Notes: a model not told the origin generated them from the letters alone. A DNA stretch of 57,014 nt from Pleurocapsales cyanobacterium LEGE 10410 (GCA_015207195.1 JADEXJ010000018.1:1-57014); one strand, 5' to 3'. Positions 1-8,905 are shown, counted from the stretch's first letter. Numbers and translations: made by a program.

Positions 1-11
1 ATCCTTTAGGA

Positions 12-136
12 CTCCCTATCTCCCTATCTCCCTATCTCCCCATCTCCCCATCTCCCCATCTCCCCATCTCCTCATCTCTCTATCTCCTCATCTCTCTATC
101 TCCCCATCTCCTCATCTCTCTATCTCCCCATCTCCC
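12..136. repeat. Tandem octamer repeat
   Basis: About fifteen degenerate copies of an 8-bp unit alternate between CTCCCTAT and CTCCCCAT, with some CTCCTCAT. This is a short tandem repeat in the intergenic space before the first gene. No coding potential is seen. Confidence 0.9.
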
Positions 137-259
137 GTCTTCCTCACAACTTTCTCAAGGTTGTTGCCTAAAATAAACTAGATAGACCCAAGATTAGAGC
201 AGTTTTAGATGTACTCAGAGTTGCTCAGTATTGTTAGTAGATTTCAACAGGTAAATAAT

Positions 260-1342
260 ATGGTATCTACAGAACGGGACGATTTTAAACGAGTTGCAAT
301 TTTAATCGAAAATCAGTTTGAAGATTTTTTGTTTCAAGTTCCCTACAAAGCTCTACAAACAGCAGGAGCCAAAGTCAGCATTATTGGTTCTCGGATGAAT
401 GAAGAATATCATGGCAAGCGGGGTAAAGTTACCCATAAACCAGATGATACGGCTACCGAAGTTCGGGCTGATGATTTTGACGGGTTCGTGGTTCCTGTCG
501 GCAATATTCGAGCCAATCCTTTTGTGGTCAGCTTAATCGCAGAAGCAATGGCTCAAGAAAAAGCGATCGCCGTGGTTGGTTATGGTATACAGGTTTTAAT
601 TGAAGCAGATAGTTTAAAAGGCAAGAGAGTTACGGGTTTAGAGTCACTACGCAAAGATATTGAAAATGCAGGGGCTAACTATATCGGTGGACCAGTAATC
701 GCAGATGGCAACTTGATTACTGCAAGACGACCGAGCGACATTGCTATTATGGCCAATAGCCTGATTGGATATCTCGGACTGAAGCTAGAAGAAGAAACCC
801 CTGCCGACCATCAGGTTCATACTTTTGATTGGTGGAGACTAGGTTCAGCCTGGGGTGGTTCGAGCAGAAAAGAAATTGTTGATGCTCTGAATACAGCAAT
901 TATTGGCGAACGCTATACTATAGAGGCTTTTAAACAGTATAGCTATCGAGCTAAAGACGAGAAACTACGCAACATCCTCAAAGAAATTAACACTACCAAA
1001 CAAAATCACGTCAAATTGCTAGAAAATCGTCTTCACGATGCCTTTGATGAACGAGTCACCTGGCAAGCCTTTGGTAGTGAAGTCTATGCTGCCCTACATA
1101 GCTGGCTTCAATCGAGCGATGAACCGTCAATTTTACGTCGTGCTTTAGGCGATATTCAAACAGGAGTAATTGACACCTACCACCTATGTCAACAGCTAAC
1201 CGACCCGATAACCGTCGCCATTTTCGACGAAATCAAACGGGATTTATGCCAGTACGAACAAAGATTAGCCGAGTTTTATCGCACTCTTTCTGGAGACAAA
1301 ATCCAGCCTCCGATTCCAACTACCATTGCTGCGGTTAATTAA
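260..1342 (+). CDS. DJ-1/PfpI-like domain fused to ferritin-like DUF2383 domain
   Basis: The first part (from FKRVAILIENQFED, about residues 26-190 counted from the upstream ATG at 209) has the DJ-1/PfpI fold pattern. It includes the conserved elbow followed by a TARRPSDI motif typical of PfpI proteases. The nucleophile elbow, normally A-I-C-H-G, reads A-V-V-G-Y-G (residues 121-126), so both the catalytic Cys and the adjacent His are missing. The second part (about residues 218-365) matches the ferritin-like DUF2383 four-helix type, with regularly spaced E and H residues (GERYTIEAFKQY, KQNHVKLLENRLHD). An ATG at 209 opens the frame. The ATG at 260 is preferred because an AGG lies about 8 nt upstream and the DJ-1 fold begins soon after. 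It is probably a stress-related non-catalytic binding protein, but the function is inferred. Confidence 0.8.
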   Translation: MVSTERDDFKRVAILIENQFEDFLFQVPYKALQTAGAKVSIIGSRMNEEYHGKRGKVTHKPDDTATEVRADDFDGFVVPVGNIRANPFVVSLIAEAMAQEKAIAVVGYGIQVLIEADSLKGKRVTGLESLRKDIENAGANYIGGPVIADGNLITARRPSDIAIMANSLIGYLGLKLEEETPADHQVHTFDWWRLGSAWGGSSRKEIVDALNTAIIGERYTIEAFKQYSYRAKDEKLRNILKEINTTKQNHVKLLENRLHDAFDERVTWQAFGSEVYAALHSWLQSSDEPSILRRALGDIQTGVIDTYHLCQQLTDPITVAIFDEIKRDLCQYEQRLAEFYRTLSGDKIQPPIPTTIAAVN

Positions 1343-1386
1343 AACTTTAGTCTGACTATACCTGTAATTGTTACTAAGAATAAATC

Positions 1387-1635
1387 ATGACATCACCCAA
1401 ACCACTTCACGGAATCGATCTAATTGATTGCGCTCAAGCCAATGCCAGAGCTGGTTTATCTGTTGCTACACAACAATGTGGCTACGGCAACAATATCAAA
1501 GCTTTTCAAAATGAGCTACAAAAAGCCAGTAGTGAGATTGGAATTCACGCTGGTAGCTTAAGCGAGCTGATTCTGGATACTCACAAGGTCGAGCGAGAAC
1601 AAGAATTTGCACCTGACAGTTCAGGTCGGATTTAA
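1387..1635 (+). CDS. Hypothetical protein, 82 aa
   Basis: This small soluble protein lies 44 bp after the DJ-1/DUF2383 gene on the same strand, so the two may be co-transcribed. It begins with ATG and carries two Cys residues (DLIDCAQANARAG and TQQCGYGNN). The centre is predicted helical and the tail acidic. No family is recognised. The Ala/Cys/Asn-rich N-terminal half resembles small cyanobacterial proteins of unknown function, but no role can be assigned. Confidence 0.6.
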   Translation: MTSPKPLHGIDLIDCAQANARAGLSVATQQCGYGNNIKAFQNELQKASSEIGIHAGSLSELILDTHKVEREQEFAPDSSGRI

Positions 1636-1852
1636 TTAAGACAAAGGGGCAAAGCCAATTGGAAAGTAGCTACCGATAAATTGCTGTACGGGCGAACGGC
1701 TATGTCGTATGCCCCTGCGACCAACTATTAATTAATCCTCACAAATTTCTCAACTTCCTATTTTATAATTTGATTAAAGGTGGGAAATACCATCTGGTTA
1801 GCTAGAGCTTGATAGTTTTAGCTAATAAGTCGCCTCAAAATGAAGGTGAATC
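1636..1852. other. Intergenic stretch with a GC-rich dispersed-repeat-like block
   Basis: The block around 1685-1725 (GTACGGGCGAACGGC then TATGCCCCTGCGACC) resembles the GC-rich dispersed repeats common in cyanobacterial intergenic DNA. The remainder is AT-rich, with no gene visible. Confidence 0.4.
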
Positions 1853-2149
1853 ATGAAACTTAAATATCGTGGAGTTGCTTATAAATATAATCCTACCGAA
1901 GTTACTACGATTGAAGGTAAGGTAGAAGGTAAATATCGGGGTGTTCCCTGGCAACAAAAAATCCCTCAAATCACTCAGGTTGATGAACCTAGTGTCAGTT
2001 TGAAATATCGGAGTGTTCCCTATCGCAAAGGTGCAGTTAAATTAACCGATGCTAGAGTTGAACCAATCAAAATTCCAGTAACTCATCCAGAAATGTTGCC
2101 AAAAGAACAATCTTTAGGGAAACCTAAACGACCTAAAGTCGAACACTAA
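1853..2149 (+). CDS. DUF4278 domain protein
   Basis: The protein has three repeats of the DUF4278 signature, K-Y-R-G/S-V-x-Y/W: LKYRGVAYKY at the start, GKYRGVPWQQ near residue 27 and LKYRSVPYRK near residue 50. The C-terminus is Pro/Lys-rich. DUF4278 proteins are short, mostly cyanobacterial and of unknown function. The ATG start follows a GAAGGTGA ribosome-binding stretch. It stands alone between two intergenic gaps. Confidence 0.8.
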   Translation: MKLKYRGVAYKYNPTEVTTIEGKVEGKYRGVPWQQKIPQITQVDEPSVSLKYRSVPYRKGAVKLTDARVEPIKIPVTHPEMLPKEQSLGKPKRPKVEH

Positions 2150-2285
2150 ACGATAGAATATTTCAGTCCTCTTGTGTTTAACTGTCATGTGTTGAATCTG
2201 CGAGAGGATTGTTTGTTAAACGGTATTAGCGATCGCTCTAAACAACTTTAAAACAATTTGATTAAAGGTTGCATCGCAGACGTAG

Positions 2286-2571
2286 CTATCTCCAGCATCA
2301 GCAAGTTCAAAATTAGATTTAGATCCGATTCGAGCTACAATTACCAAGCAAGATTGGGCATATTTGCTCGAACTGCAAACTTGTTTATCTTTGCTGGACG
2401 ACCATTCTGGTATTGCACATATACAAAAACAGATCGATACTTTAGGCGATCGCTCTTGACGGTCGAACAATTGTCATAAGACAATTAAATTCTGGCGGAT
2501 TATGTAACTTTGGTTTGGATTTAGTTCGGAGTTCAGAATTTGAAGTTATATCAAGTTCGTCGATTTGTTAA
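2286..2571 (+). pseudogene. Possible decayed gene remnant in two frames
   Basis: The frame 2286-2459 has no start codon but reads protein-like (LDPIRATITKQDWAYLLEL, then an acidic/His stretch) up to a TGA. A second protein-like stretch (NSGGLCNFGLDLVRSSEFEV) follows in another frame and ends at TAA 2569-2571. The pattern of start loss plus a frame change suggests a decaying gene of unknown family. Two ORFs on other frames over the same DNA look compositionally random. Without a homology search this remains a guess. Confidence 0.3.
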
Positions 2572-2582
2572 ACTTTTTCAAA

Positions 2583-2828
2583 TTATGTAGCAGCAGCCAT
2601 AGGTCTTACTGTTGGTCTATCTGCACGGGTTGGCAAACGGAAATAACTCATTGGTAAAGTTACGACTCCTACGGTATTGCCAAGCATGTCAAAAAACTCA
2701 ACGCTGTAGCCTGTTTCTAGATTAGGAACCTCATGAACTTCGACTACTGTTCCGATATCTCCAGTGTATAGACCTTCTTCAGGAATATCGCGTAATAAGA
2801 TCACATCTGAGTATAGGGAAAAATTCAT
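2583..2828 (-). CDS. DUF4926 family protein
   Basis: This 81-residue protein shows the DUF4926 pattern: a short beta-rich domain beginning FSLYSDVILLRDIPEEGLYTG, then DIGTVVEVHE and a Y-x-V-E-F-F-D strand. These small proteins are frequently found beside DUF6883 genes. The ATG at 2828 is chosen because GGAGG lies about 5 bases upstream of it, although an in-frame TTG exists four codons earlier. It starts 17 bp after the DUF6883 stop, so the two genes form an operon. A shielding or antitoxin-like role has been suggested by such pairing, but is inference here. Confidence 0.75.
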   Translation of the reverse strand: MNFSLYSDVILLRDIPEEGLYTGDIGTVVEVHEVPNLETGYSVEFFDMLGNTVGVVTLPMSYFRLPTRADRPTVRPMAAAT

Positions 2829-2845
2829 TTTAGCCTCCAATATTG

Positions 2846-3178
2846 CTAATTAGGAATCAAGGTAATTAAACGAGGTAAGTGTGTACCTATATCTATCTGC
2901 CAAACGGTTCTAACAAATAATTGCTTGCTACTGGGGGTTAGTAGGGCTGCTCTAACTTCGTACCTTACCCCATACGCAGTTTTCCTAATTATATCAACAT
3001 CAGCGGTGAGGTGAAACTTGCGAATATCTGATTCTAGCTGCTGCCAATTTTCTAACAAATATCCGAACTGAAGTAAAACCTTTGCTTTTGAGCCGCCCCT
3101 TTTATGTTTAGTATTCAATAAATACTCAGTAATTTTTGCTTGCTCAATAATTGCGCGATCGCTGTTTGGGATTTTCAT
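2846..3178 (-). CDS. DUF6883 domain protein
   Basis: The protein is 110 residues from ATG 3178. A TTG two codons upstream is also possible. It carries the DUF6883 hallmarks: an N-terminal SDRAIIEQAKITEYLLNTKH, then KRGGSKAKVLLQFGY and a C-terminal V-W-Q-I-D-I-G-T-H-x-P-R-L-I-T strand. DUF6883 occurs alone or as a C-terminal domain of polymorphic-toxin-like proteins and is commonly encoded directly before DUF4926, as here. The enzymatic activity is unknown. The Lys/Arg-rich GGSKAK segment and the conserved His near the C-terminus are candidate functional residues. Confidence 0.75.
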   Translation of the reverse strand: MKIPNSDRAIIEQAKITEYLLNTKHKRGGSKAKVLLQFGYLLENWQQLESDIRKFHLTADVDIIRKTAYGVRYEVRAALLTPSSKQLFVRTVWQIDIGTHLPRLITLIPN

Positions 3179-3348
3179 TGACAAGAATCAACAAGATAAC
3201 TTGCGTGGATTATAAAGACAAACTATCGTTAGTGGTAGCTGTGACAAGATCACTAAAATTTTTAGCGGTTTATTTAGTTATCTTGCCAAAAGTTTAAAAT
3301 TAAAGCGATCGCTCTGACATCAAACAGTACATGAGGATAAACCCTTTG

Positions 3349-5370
3349 TCAGCTATGAATCAAATGAGATGTCACTAAAGTCTTCTTTAACTCTTTAACT
3401 AACTTCTGTGCTTGTTGACGATAAAGCAATACAGGAAGAGTGGCGGGTAAATTATTCATCGTTTCCCTAGCTAAAGCCAAGCTACATCCCGTGATTCTGG
3501 CGATCGCATTTGCTCCATCAAAGATAGCATCGCTGGTCAAAGCTCTTTCAATTCTTAGCTGCCACTGTTTAGCTTCTAAGTCCAAGAGTCCTTGCTCGAT
3601 CCGTCGTAATCCCTCGATAGTTGCTAAGATAACCAGGCGATCGCCTACTTTTAAAGGTGGTTCATCGAATGGAAATAATACGGAAGCTCGGTGAGGTTGT
3701 TGATAAATTATCGGCACAACCCCATAGCCATAGCTGATATCAGCTAATAACAATCCGTGCAGAGTATCATCTGCTTCAATTTGATATTCCGTGACCAAAA
3801 TCGTATTGTCCCCCAAACGAAACAAATTGAGAATGTTTTCCCCAAAAGCTGCCCCCGCAAAAGCAGCTGCTGCCACGGCATAAACCCCAACAATTTGTGC
3901 TGTCGGTAATAATGTTTTTAGATGTTGAGAAATACGAATTCCTGAAGTTTTCAAGACCAGATTAAGCTGAGGAGCGATCGCCTTAGCCATCAGTGCTGTT
4001 TCTAAGTTGACTATTTCATCGTCGGTGACGATAACCATACTTTTGGCTTGGGATAGATTAGCGGTAGTGAATGCCGTTTCCAGGTTGCCTGTAATTAGAG
4101 GCATGTCTGAAGCAGATTGTCGCTCAAAACTGGGATTAAAAGTAATACCCACAATTTTTTGCTTAAATTTGGCTAATAAAGCCTTGATTTTTTGTCCTGT
4201 GATTCCCATACCGACGATTACGATATGATCTTGCTGAGGAATAGGCGGTCGTTGTCGGACGAATTCAAAGCGAGAAGAAAGTAAAGCCTCGGTGAGCAGA
4301 GCATAGATTACCCCAACAAAAACGGTGCCTACTATGGTTAGAACTAAGCTGAACAATCTGATCCACCAGGGAATAAAACCAATATCTTCCAATTCGCTAA
4401 ATAAATCTCCATATCCACCCAGCAGCAAGATAGCAGTAGCCAAAAAAGCAGACAAGGTGCTAATTTCTGGGTCGTACCAGCGAAATAGAATAGTCCCCAC
4501 AATTAACAAACTGATAACAACCGAGGCGTTGACTAAAGCCACTCTTCTAATTTGTTGTCGAAAATTTAGTTGAGTAAAAAAGCTGATTATTTGTCTGCCA
4601 GGAGATGTAATAACCCTAAACCAATTTTTGACACCACTAGTTTTGGGGGGAAAAGAGCGCGGACTAGATAAACAGGCATCGAAATCGTTGGCAATTTCAA
4701 GATAGATCGCAGTATCTCCTACTCTAATTGGATCGCTGGCATTCCAATCTCCCAAGTTAAGCTCCGAGGTACTTTGGTTATAGCTATGAGCTAAAATTTT
4801 TCGATAATTATTCTCTAGATCTAGCAAAGAGCAACCGCGCCAACGGTCATCAATGGAGATGTGTCGCTGATATACTTGCCAAATTTGTCCATCGAGAGCG
4901 AAAAAGCCTAAAATTTCCGTACCCAAAGCTGCCAGAGTGAAAGCAGAGGTAGATAACTCCGTCGGCTCGAAAGCAATATAATTCCCAAGTTGTCGGGACA
5001 ACAATTGATTGAGATTGGTTGTTGCCGATCTGACTACCAAACGAGTCTCTGGATTTAATTGACGGATTGCGATCGCTGTTTCTACGTTGACGCGATCGTC
5101 TGTGGTAACGATTAACGCAGCACGACATCTCTGGATCTTGGCTCGATGCAAAACATCATTATGGCGACAGTCGCCAATAATCAAGTCATCTAATAAATCT
5201 CTTAAAGACTCAATCTCCCAATCGATCGCAAGTTGCTGTTCAATGGCAATAATTTTGACCTCAAATTCTGTTAGGGAAACAACACAATGTTGTCCTAAAC
5301 TGCCTAAACCACAAATAATAAAATATTCTAAGTTTGAAGAATTATCTTGAGTCCGTTTGTCATCTAACAC
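3349..5370 (-). CDS. Potassium channel-like protein with two RCK (TrkA-N) modules
   Basis: The 673-residue protein starts with GTG. It carries an N-terminal RCK/TrkA-N Rossmann domain (GLGSLG, residues 21-26, and acidic DCRH), then TrkA-C-like strands to about 235. A two-helix channel core follows: TM1 about 277-296, a pore segment with LLLGGYGDLF (318-324), and TM2 about 339-360. A second RCK domain (GMGITG, 387-392) and a second TrkA-C region complete it. The G-Y-G-D tetrapeptide matches the K+ selectivity filter, although it lacks the preceding T-V. It is likely a nucleotide-gated K+ conductance in the inner or thylakoid membrane. It resembles CASTOR/POLLUX-type double-RCK architecture, but with an extra N-terminal RCK domain. 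Confidence 0.85.
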   Translation of the reverse strand: MLDDKRTQDNSSNLEYFIICGLGSLGQHCVVSLTEFEVKIIAIEQQLAIDWEIESLRDLLDDLIIGDCRHNDVLHRAKIQRCRAALIVTTDDRVNVETAIAIRQLNPETRLVVRSATTNLNQLLSRQLGNYIAFEPTELSTSAFTLAALGTEILGFFALDGQIWQVYQRHISIDDRWRGCSLLDLENNYRKILAHSYNQSTSELNLGDWNASDPIRVGDTAIYLEIANDFDACLSSPRSFPPKTSGVKNWFRVITSPGRQIISFFTQLNFRQQIRRVALVNASVVISLLIVGTILFRWYDPEISTLSAFLATAILLLGGYGDLFSELEDIGFIPWWIRLFSLVLTIVGTVFVGVIYALLTEALLSSRFEFVRQRPPIPQQDHIVIVGMGITGQKIKALLAKFKQKIVGITFNPSFERQSASDMPLITGNLETAFTTANLSQAKSMVIVTDDEIVNLETALMAKAIAPQLNLVLKTSGIRISQHLKTLLPTAQIVGVYAVAAAAFAGAAFGENILNLFRLGDNTILVTEYQIEADDTLHGLLLADISYGYGVVPIIYQQPHRASVLFPFDEPPLKVGDRLVILATIEGLRRIEQGLLDLEAKQWQLRIERALTSDAIFDGANAIARITGCSLALARETMNNLPATLPVLLYRQQAQKLVKELKKTLVTSHLIHS

Positions 5371-5894
5371 TGCAAAGCGTTCTGGTACTCTCTATTTTGA
5401 TCACGGTATTTTGCTTCAATCTATCTTAAAAAAATTGGCGATCGCTTAATTCCCTTAGATCTTCGATGTCGGGCATGAAGTTTTTAAGCTCCATTACTCC
5501 CTTCTCTCCTAATTAATCTAAATTAATCTATCTGCTCAGATCTTAGCGTATCTGTTCTTGACCAAGAGACGAATTAAAAAAAACTTTCCAAAAGCAATTT
5601 TTATTTAGAAAACTTAAACTAGTGCTTCTGGTTGTGGTGAAATTCTAATAATAGAAAAAGCGAAAAAATAGGCGTAATTTGAACTTAGCAATAGTCTAGT
5701 CGAGCCACCCCCCCTTAATTTAGCAAAATACTCAAAAACCAAACTTAACTCTTTTTTACTGCGATTAAATCATTTTTTGTCTAGATAATTTTGTTTAATG
5801 GCTGTCGAAAACCTTAAGAAAGGTTGAGTTGAAAAATCTTAGTTGTCAACTTTAAGATAGGATTAAATTAAAGAACTTAAGTTGAATTAAATAC
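5371..5894. other. Intergenic region with a TTAA-rich block upstream of 5895
   Basis: No ORF is convincing over this stretch of more than 500 bp. The last 85 bp contain TTAA at 5814, 5852, 5863, 5868, 5877 and 5887. The 11-bp spacing at one step recalls the tandem PhoB-type boxes of cyanobacteria, which would fit the pstB gene downstream. The flanking bases do not match the published octamer well. One imperfect C-rich tract lies at 5707-5715. Confidence 0.3.
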
Positions 5895-6116
5895 ATGAGT
5901 AGTATCGTAAGTAGCATAGACAGTCAACCAAAACAGACAAAAGTAGTTTATGCTCCTTCTGCTAGCGATTCATACCTTCTTACTTCGATTTACAGTATTG
6001 AAATCGACGCAGATCGGGGTGTAGAGTGGAAGTGGCTAGAATTACCTGATGGTAATCGAGTAGTAACTGACTACAAAATCATCCACAAACAAGAAATGAA
6101 GAGAAATCATCAATAA
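5895..6116 (+). CDS. Hypothetical protein, 73 aa
   Basis: This small protein begins at ATG 5895. It has a disordered N-terminus followed by a beta-like core (VEWKWLELPDGNRVVTDYKI) and a basic tail. No family is recognised. It precedes pstB by 43 bp on the same strand and may share its transcript. The coherent beta-strand pattern and HIP1-free coding DNA give only moderate support. Confidence 0.5.
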   Translation: MSSIVSSIDSQPKQTKVVYAPSASDSYLLTSIYSIEIDADRGVEWKWLELPDGNRVVTDYKIIHKQEMKRNHQ

Positions 6117-6159
6117 TTAGCCAATTATCAATAGCTAGATCTAAATTGGGGGTTGGGTA

Positions 6160-6981
6160 ATGAATAGACCTATATTTTTACCAAAGGCTGATTGCTCTGC
6201 GAATAGTAATATTGTTGTCAAGGTAGATCGCGTTTCGGTTTTCTATGGAGACTTCCTGGCAGTTCGAGATGTTTCTTTAGAAATTCCTAAAAACAACATT
6301 GTTGCTTTCATTGGTCCTTCTGGATGTGGTAAGACCACGATCTTGCGGTGTTTTAATCGCATGAACGACCTGATACCAAATACTAGGATTAAGGGCAAAA
6401 TAAGTTACTACGATACTGAGCTATATGATATGGAGGTTGATGCAGTTGCAGTACGACGCAAGATCGGCATGGTGTTTCAAAAGCCCAATCCTTATCCTAA
6501 ATCTATTTACAACAATATTGCCTATGGTGCTAGGGTCAATGGGTATCAGGGAAATATGGATGAATTAGTAGAGCGATCGCTGCGTCGAGCTTTTTTGTGG
6601 GATGAAGTCAAAGACATACTTAATCAAAGCGGTCTGGACTTGTCTGGAGGACAGCAACAGCGTTTGTGTATAGCCAGAGCGATCGCGGTAGAACCAGAAA
6701 TTTTGCTAATGGACGAACCTTGTTCAGCTCTCGATCCGATCTCGACGATGAAAATCGAGGAGTTAATGCACGAGCTAAAAGCAAGATACACCATCATTAT
6801 CGTGACTCATAATATGCAGCAGGCTGCCAGAATTTCCAATTGGGCTGCTTTTTTTAATGTCGAAACCAACAACAAAGGAGATCAAACTGGTTATCTGGTC
6901 GAATATGCTCCCACTAAGACAATTTTTGAACATCCCCAGGAGCAGGCTACTTTAGATTACGTTAGCGGACGTTTTAGTTGA
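6160..6981 (+). CDS. pstB: Phosphate ABC transporter ATP-binding protein PstB
   Basis: PstB couples ATP hydrolysis to phosphate import through PstA and PstC. The Walker [10 protein letters not shown] (about residues 53-61), the Q-loop [13 protein letters not shown] typical of PstB, the signature LSGGQQQR and the Walker [14 protein letters not shown] are all present. The switch motif [13 protein letters not shown] is also typical of this family. At 273 residues it is full length. The ATG follows a G-rich stretch. No pstS, pstC, pstA or phoU is nearby, so it is an orphan or secondary copy that presumably works with permeases encoded elsewhere. Confidence 0.93.
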   Translation: MNRPIFLPKADCSANSNIVVKVDRVSVFYGDFLAVRDVSLEIPKNNIVAFIGPSGCGKTTILRCFNRMNDLIPNTRIKGKISYYDTELYDMEVDAVAVRRKIGMVFQKPNPYPKSIYNNIAYGARVNGYQGNMDELVERSLRRAFLWDEVKDILNQSGLDLSGGQQQRLCIARAIAVEPEILLMDEPCSALDPISTMKIEELMHELKARYTIIIVTHNMQQAARISNWAAFFNVETNNKGDQTGYLVEYAPTKTIFEHPQEQATLDYVSGRFS

Positions 6982-7313
6982 GAGAACCAGTCGATGCGGG
7001 ATTTAGGATTTAAATGGTTTGATACTTGAGTAACCTTCAAGGAACGGGAACATCTGGATTTGTTCTGGTACATGTTCATGATTTCATCTTCCACTAGTTC
7101 CAGAGTTTGCAATGGAAATTGGCAAGTTCCAGAGCGAGCGATAAACCTCATTTGTTGACCTATTAATTAAGTAGAAAATCTGTAATTAAAATGACAAAAC
7201 ACTGCTCAAATTATAATTTCATGACATTATTATTAGGTTATGGCTGAGCAAAGAAAATTTTAATTGCTTGATGCCTAAATTTAATTGGAATAATAATATG
7301 GGTTAAACAGTTG
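6982..7313. other. Intergenic region without a supported gene
   Basis: A 64-codon minus-strand frame (6957-7151) overlaps the pstB 3' end but has no ribosome-binding site or recognisable family. The remainder is AT-rich, and nothing else is seen. Confidence 0.4.
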
Positions 7314-7529
7314 ATGGAGAAATCAGTATTAAACGAAGCGAAAAAATTGAAATTTCTTTGTCAACTTTGTCAAGAAAATTATTGGCACATTTTGCCCACA
7401 GAGCAAAGAGAAACTTGGAAACTAACTGAAGTTGACTCGCGGTGGATTCTCAGCGTTAATGATATTCCCCAACTGTATTTAAATCATCAAGAGGCGATCG
7501 CCTTTTTAGCTCTGCGAGCCAGGATTTAA
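7314..7529 (+). CDS. Hypothetical protein, 71 aa
   Basis: A small protein starts at ATG 7314, with a TTG codon directly before it. It contains a Lys-rich helix and two Cys in KKLKFLCQLCQENYWHIL, followed by LTEVDSRWILSVNDIPQLYL and a helical end. The pattern resembles small cyanobacterial proteins of unknown function. The C-x-x-C spacing could bind metal, but there is no second pair. It is monocistronic, and one GCGATCGC site lies inside the coding region. Confidence 0.55.
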   Translation: MEKSVLNEAKKLKFLCQLCQENYWHILPTEQRETWKLTEVDSRWILSVNDIPQLYLNHQEAIAFLALRARI

Positions 7530-7640
7530 ATAGGGTTTTCTAAGTTAACGAGGTTTAATATCGAATAAAAGTCCGTTATAAAATTAGGGGACTAAAGCGA
7601 TCGCAAAATTTGCCACGATATTTAGAATTAAAAATCTACT

Positions 7641-8096
7641 ATGACCAATAATAATCCACCAAAGTTTACCTACTGGCACGTTTGGACAGACGATGAAGGT
7701 ATAAGCCATCAAACCCAGTGCGAATTGACTAATTTTCAGCAAGAAAGCATGAGTGGAGATGCTGCACCCCAATGGAACAACAGGCTACTTAGTGCCGATG
7801 CCAAAATCGTCTTTGCCGAATTACCCGTTGGCTGGGTAGGTGAATGGCACGAAAATCCTCAGCCTCAGTGGATTGTTCCCCTATCGGGTAAGTGGTTTGT
7901 CGAAACCATGGACGGGATGCGCGTCGAGATGGGGGCGGGGGAAATTTCTTTTGGTGGGGATCAAAATACCAAACCTAATGAACAAGGGCTACAAGGACAT
8001 CTTTCGGGGACGGTAGGAGATGAACCCTGTAAAATGGCGATCGTTCAGCTAGAGGGCGATCGATGGCTTGGTTTGCATCCAGGAGAATTTAGCTAG
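7641..8096 (+). CDS. Cupin domain protein
   Basis: A single cupin barrel is predicted. The core includes PVGWVGEWHENPQPQWIVP, where the family's first metal-binding motif (G-x5-H-x-H) is only partly kept because one His is present. Next come the glycine turn LSGKWFVETMDGMRVEMGAGE and a second motif with GHLSGTVGDEPC. The reduced set of His ligands means metal binding is uncertain. Cupins of this size act as isomerases, dioxygenases or binding proteins, and the substrate cannot be told from sequence. The ATG start is at 7641, and the gene stands alone on the plus strand ahead of the deacetylase. Confidence 0.75.
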   Translation: MTNNNPPKFTYWHVWTDDEGISHQTQCELTNFQQESMSGDAAPQWNNRLLSADAKIVFAELPVGWVGEWHENPQPQWIVPLSGKWFVETMDGMRVEMGAGEISFGGDQNTKPNEQGLQGHLSGTVGDEPCKMAIVQLEGDRWLGLHPGEFS

Positions 8097-8182
8097 AATA
8101 GCTGGGTTTAGTCCTTTAATAAAAGACTTGAAATTACCCAGGTAATGTGGCATAACCCTATTTAGCAAATTATTAGTGACAC

Positions 8183-8905
8183 ATGATGAATTTATCTCAG
8201 GAATTGGTTAACGGCGTAGCTAAACTATTTCCTGATGCGATTTTTTATAAAAAAACTACTGAAAAAGTAGTGGCTTTGACTATTGATGATGCACCCTGTT
8301 ATCAAGACTATGGAGACTATGGTACTAAGGCAATTTTAAAGGCGATCGCCAAACACAACCAGAAATACAGCCATCTAGAACCAGCAACAGCGACCTTTTT
8401 CGTAATCAGTAGTCATCTCTGCCCAGACACCGAAATTATCTCCGAAATCATGACCCAGGGTCACGAGATAGGCAATCATGGCGTAATCGATGAAACTCAT
8501 GCCTGGTTGACCCCCCAACAGTTTGAGCAACAGCTAAAAGAAGCCCACGAAAAGCTATTAGAACTTACGGGTAAGAATGAGATTCGTTGGTATCGTCCTG
8601 GGAGGGGTTTTTACAATCAGAAGATGTTGAAGGCGATCGCCCATTTGACCTCTGACGAACACTACGATCTTCAGTTAGTACTAGCGTCGATGGTTCCTTT
8701 CGATACTTTCGATATGACCAATCAGCCTTGGCTGACAGCAATGTACACCAAACAAATGGTTTTTCCTGGGGCAATTTTGGTTTTTCATGCTAATTCCACA
8801 AAGATCGCCCAGAATACGGCGATCGCCCTTGAAATAATCTTAGAAGATTTGAGAAAAAGAGATTATCGGATTGTCACGGTAAGCCAACTCCTAGACCAAG
8901 ACTAA
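8183..8905 (+). CDS. Polysaccharide deacetylase (NodB homology domain) family protein
   Basis: The NodB/CE4 motifs are visible in order. TIDDAP, around residues 33-38, replaces the usual TFDDGP and keeps both aspartates. HEIGNHG (about 94-100) carries the two metal-binding His. RPGRGFYN is the RxPxG motif, and VFHAN near the C-terminus supplies the catalytic His. Such enzymes hydrolyse N-acetyl groups of chitin-like or peptidoglycan polymers. No signal peptide is seen, so a cytoplasmic role is possible. Two ATG codons are adjacent, and either may be used. The 3' end overlaps the convergent glycosyltransferase by 32 bp. Confidence 0.85.
   Translation: MMNLSQELVNGVAKLFPDAIFYKKTTEKVVALTIDDAPCYQDYGDYGTKAILKAIAKHNQKYSHLEPATATFFVISSHLCPDTEIISEIMTQGHEIGNHGVIDETHAWLTPQQFEQQLKEAHEKLLELTGKNEIRWYRPGRGFYNQKMLKAIAHLTSDEHYDLQLVLASMVPFDTFDMTNQPWLTAMYTKQMVFPGAILVFHANSTKIAQNTAIALEIILEDLRKRDYRIVTVSQLLDQD

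Noticed and set aside
12-136. Regular repeats at the window start as a CRISPR array
   Set aside because: The units are 8 bp, contiguous and without unique spacers of uniform length.
2216-2479. Two overlapping ORFs on opposite strands in the 2.2-2.5 kb gap
   Set aside because: Their composition is unlike protein. A different frame reads better and is listed as a possible remnant.
6957-7151. Minus-strand ORF overlapping the pstB 3' end
   Set aside because: It has no ribosome-binding site or recognisable family and is antisense to the end of a clear gene.
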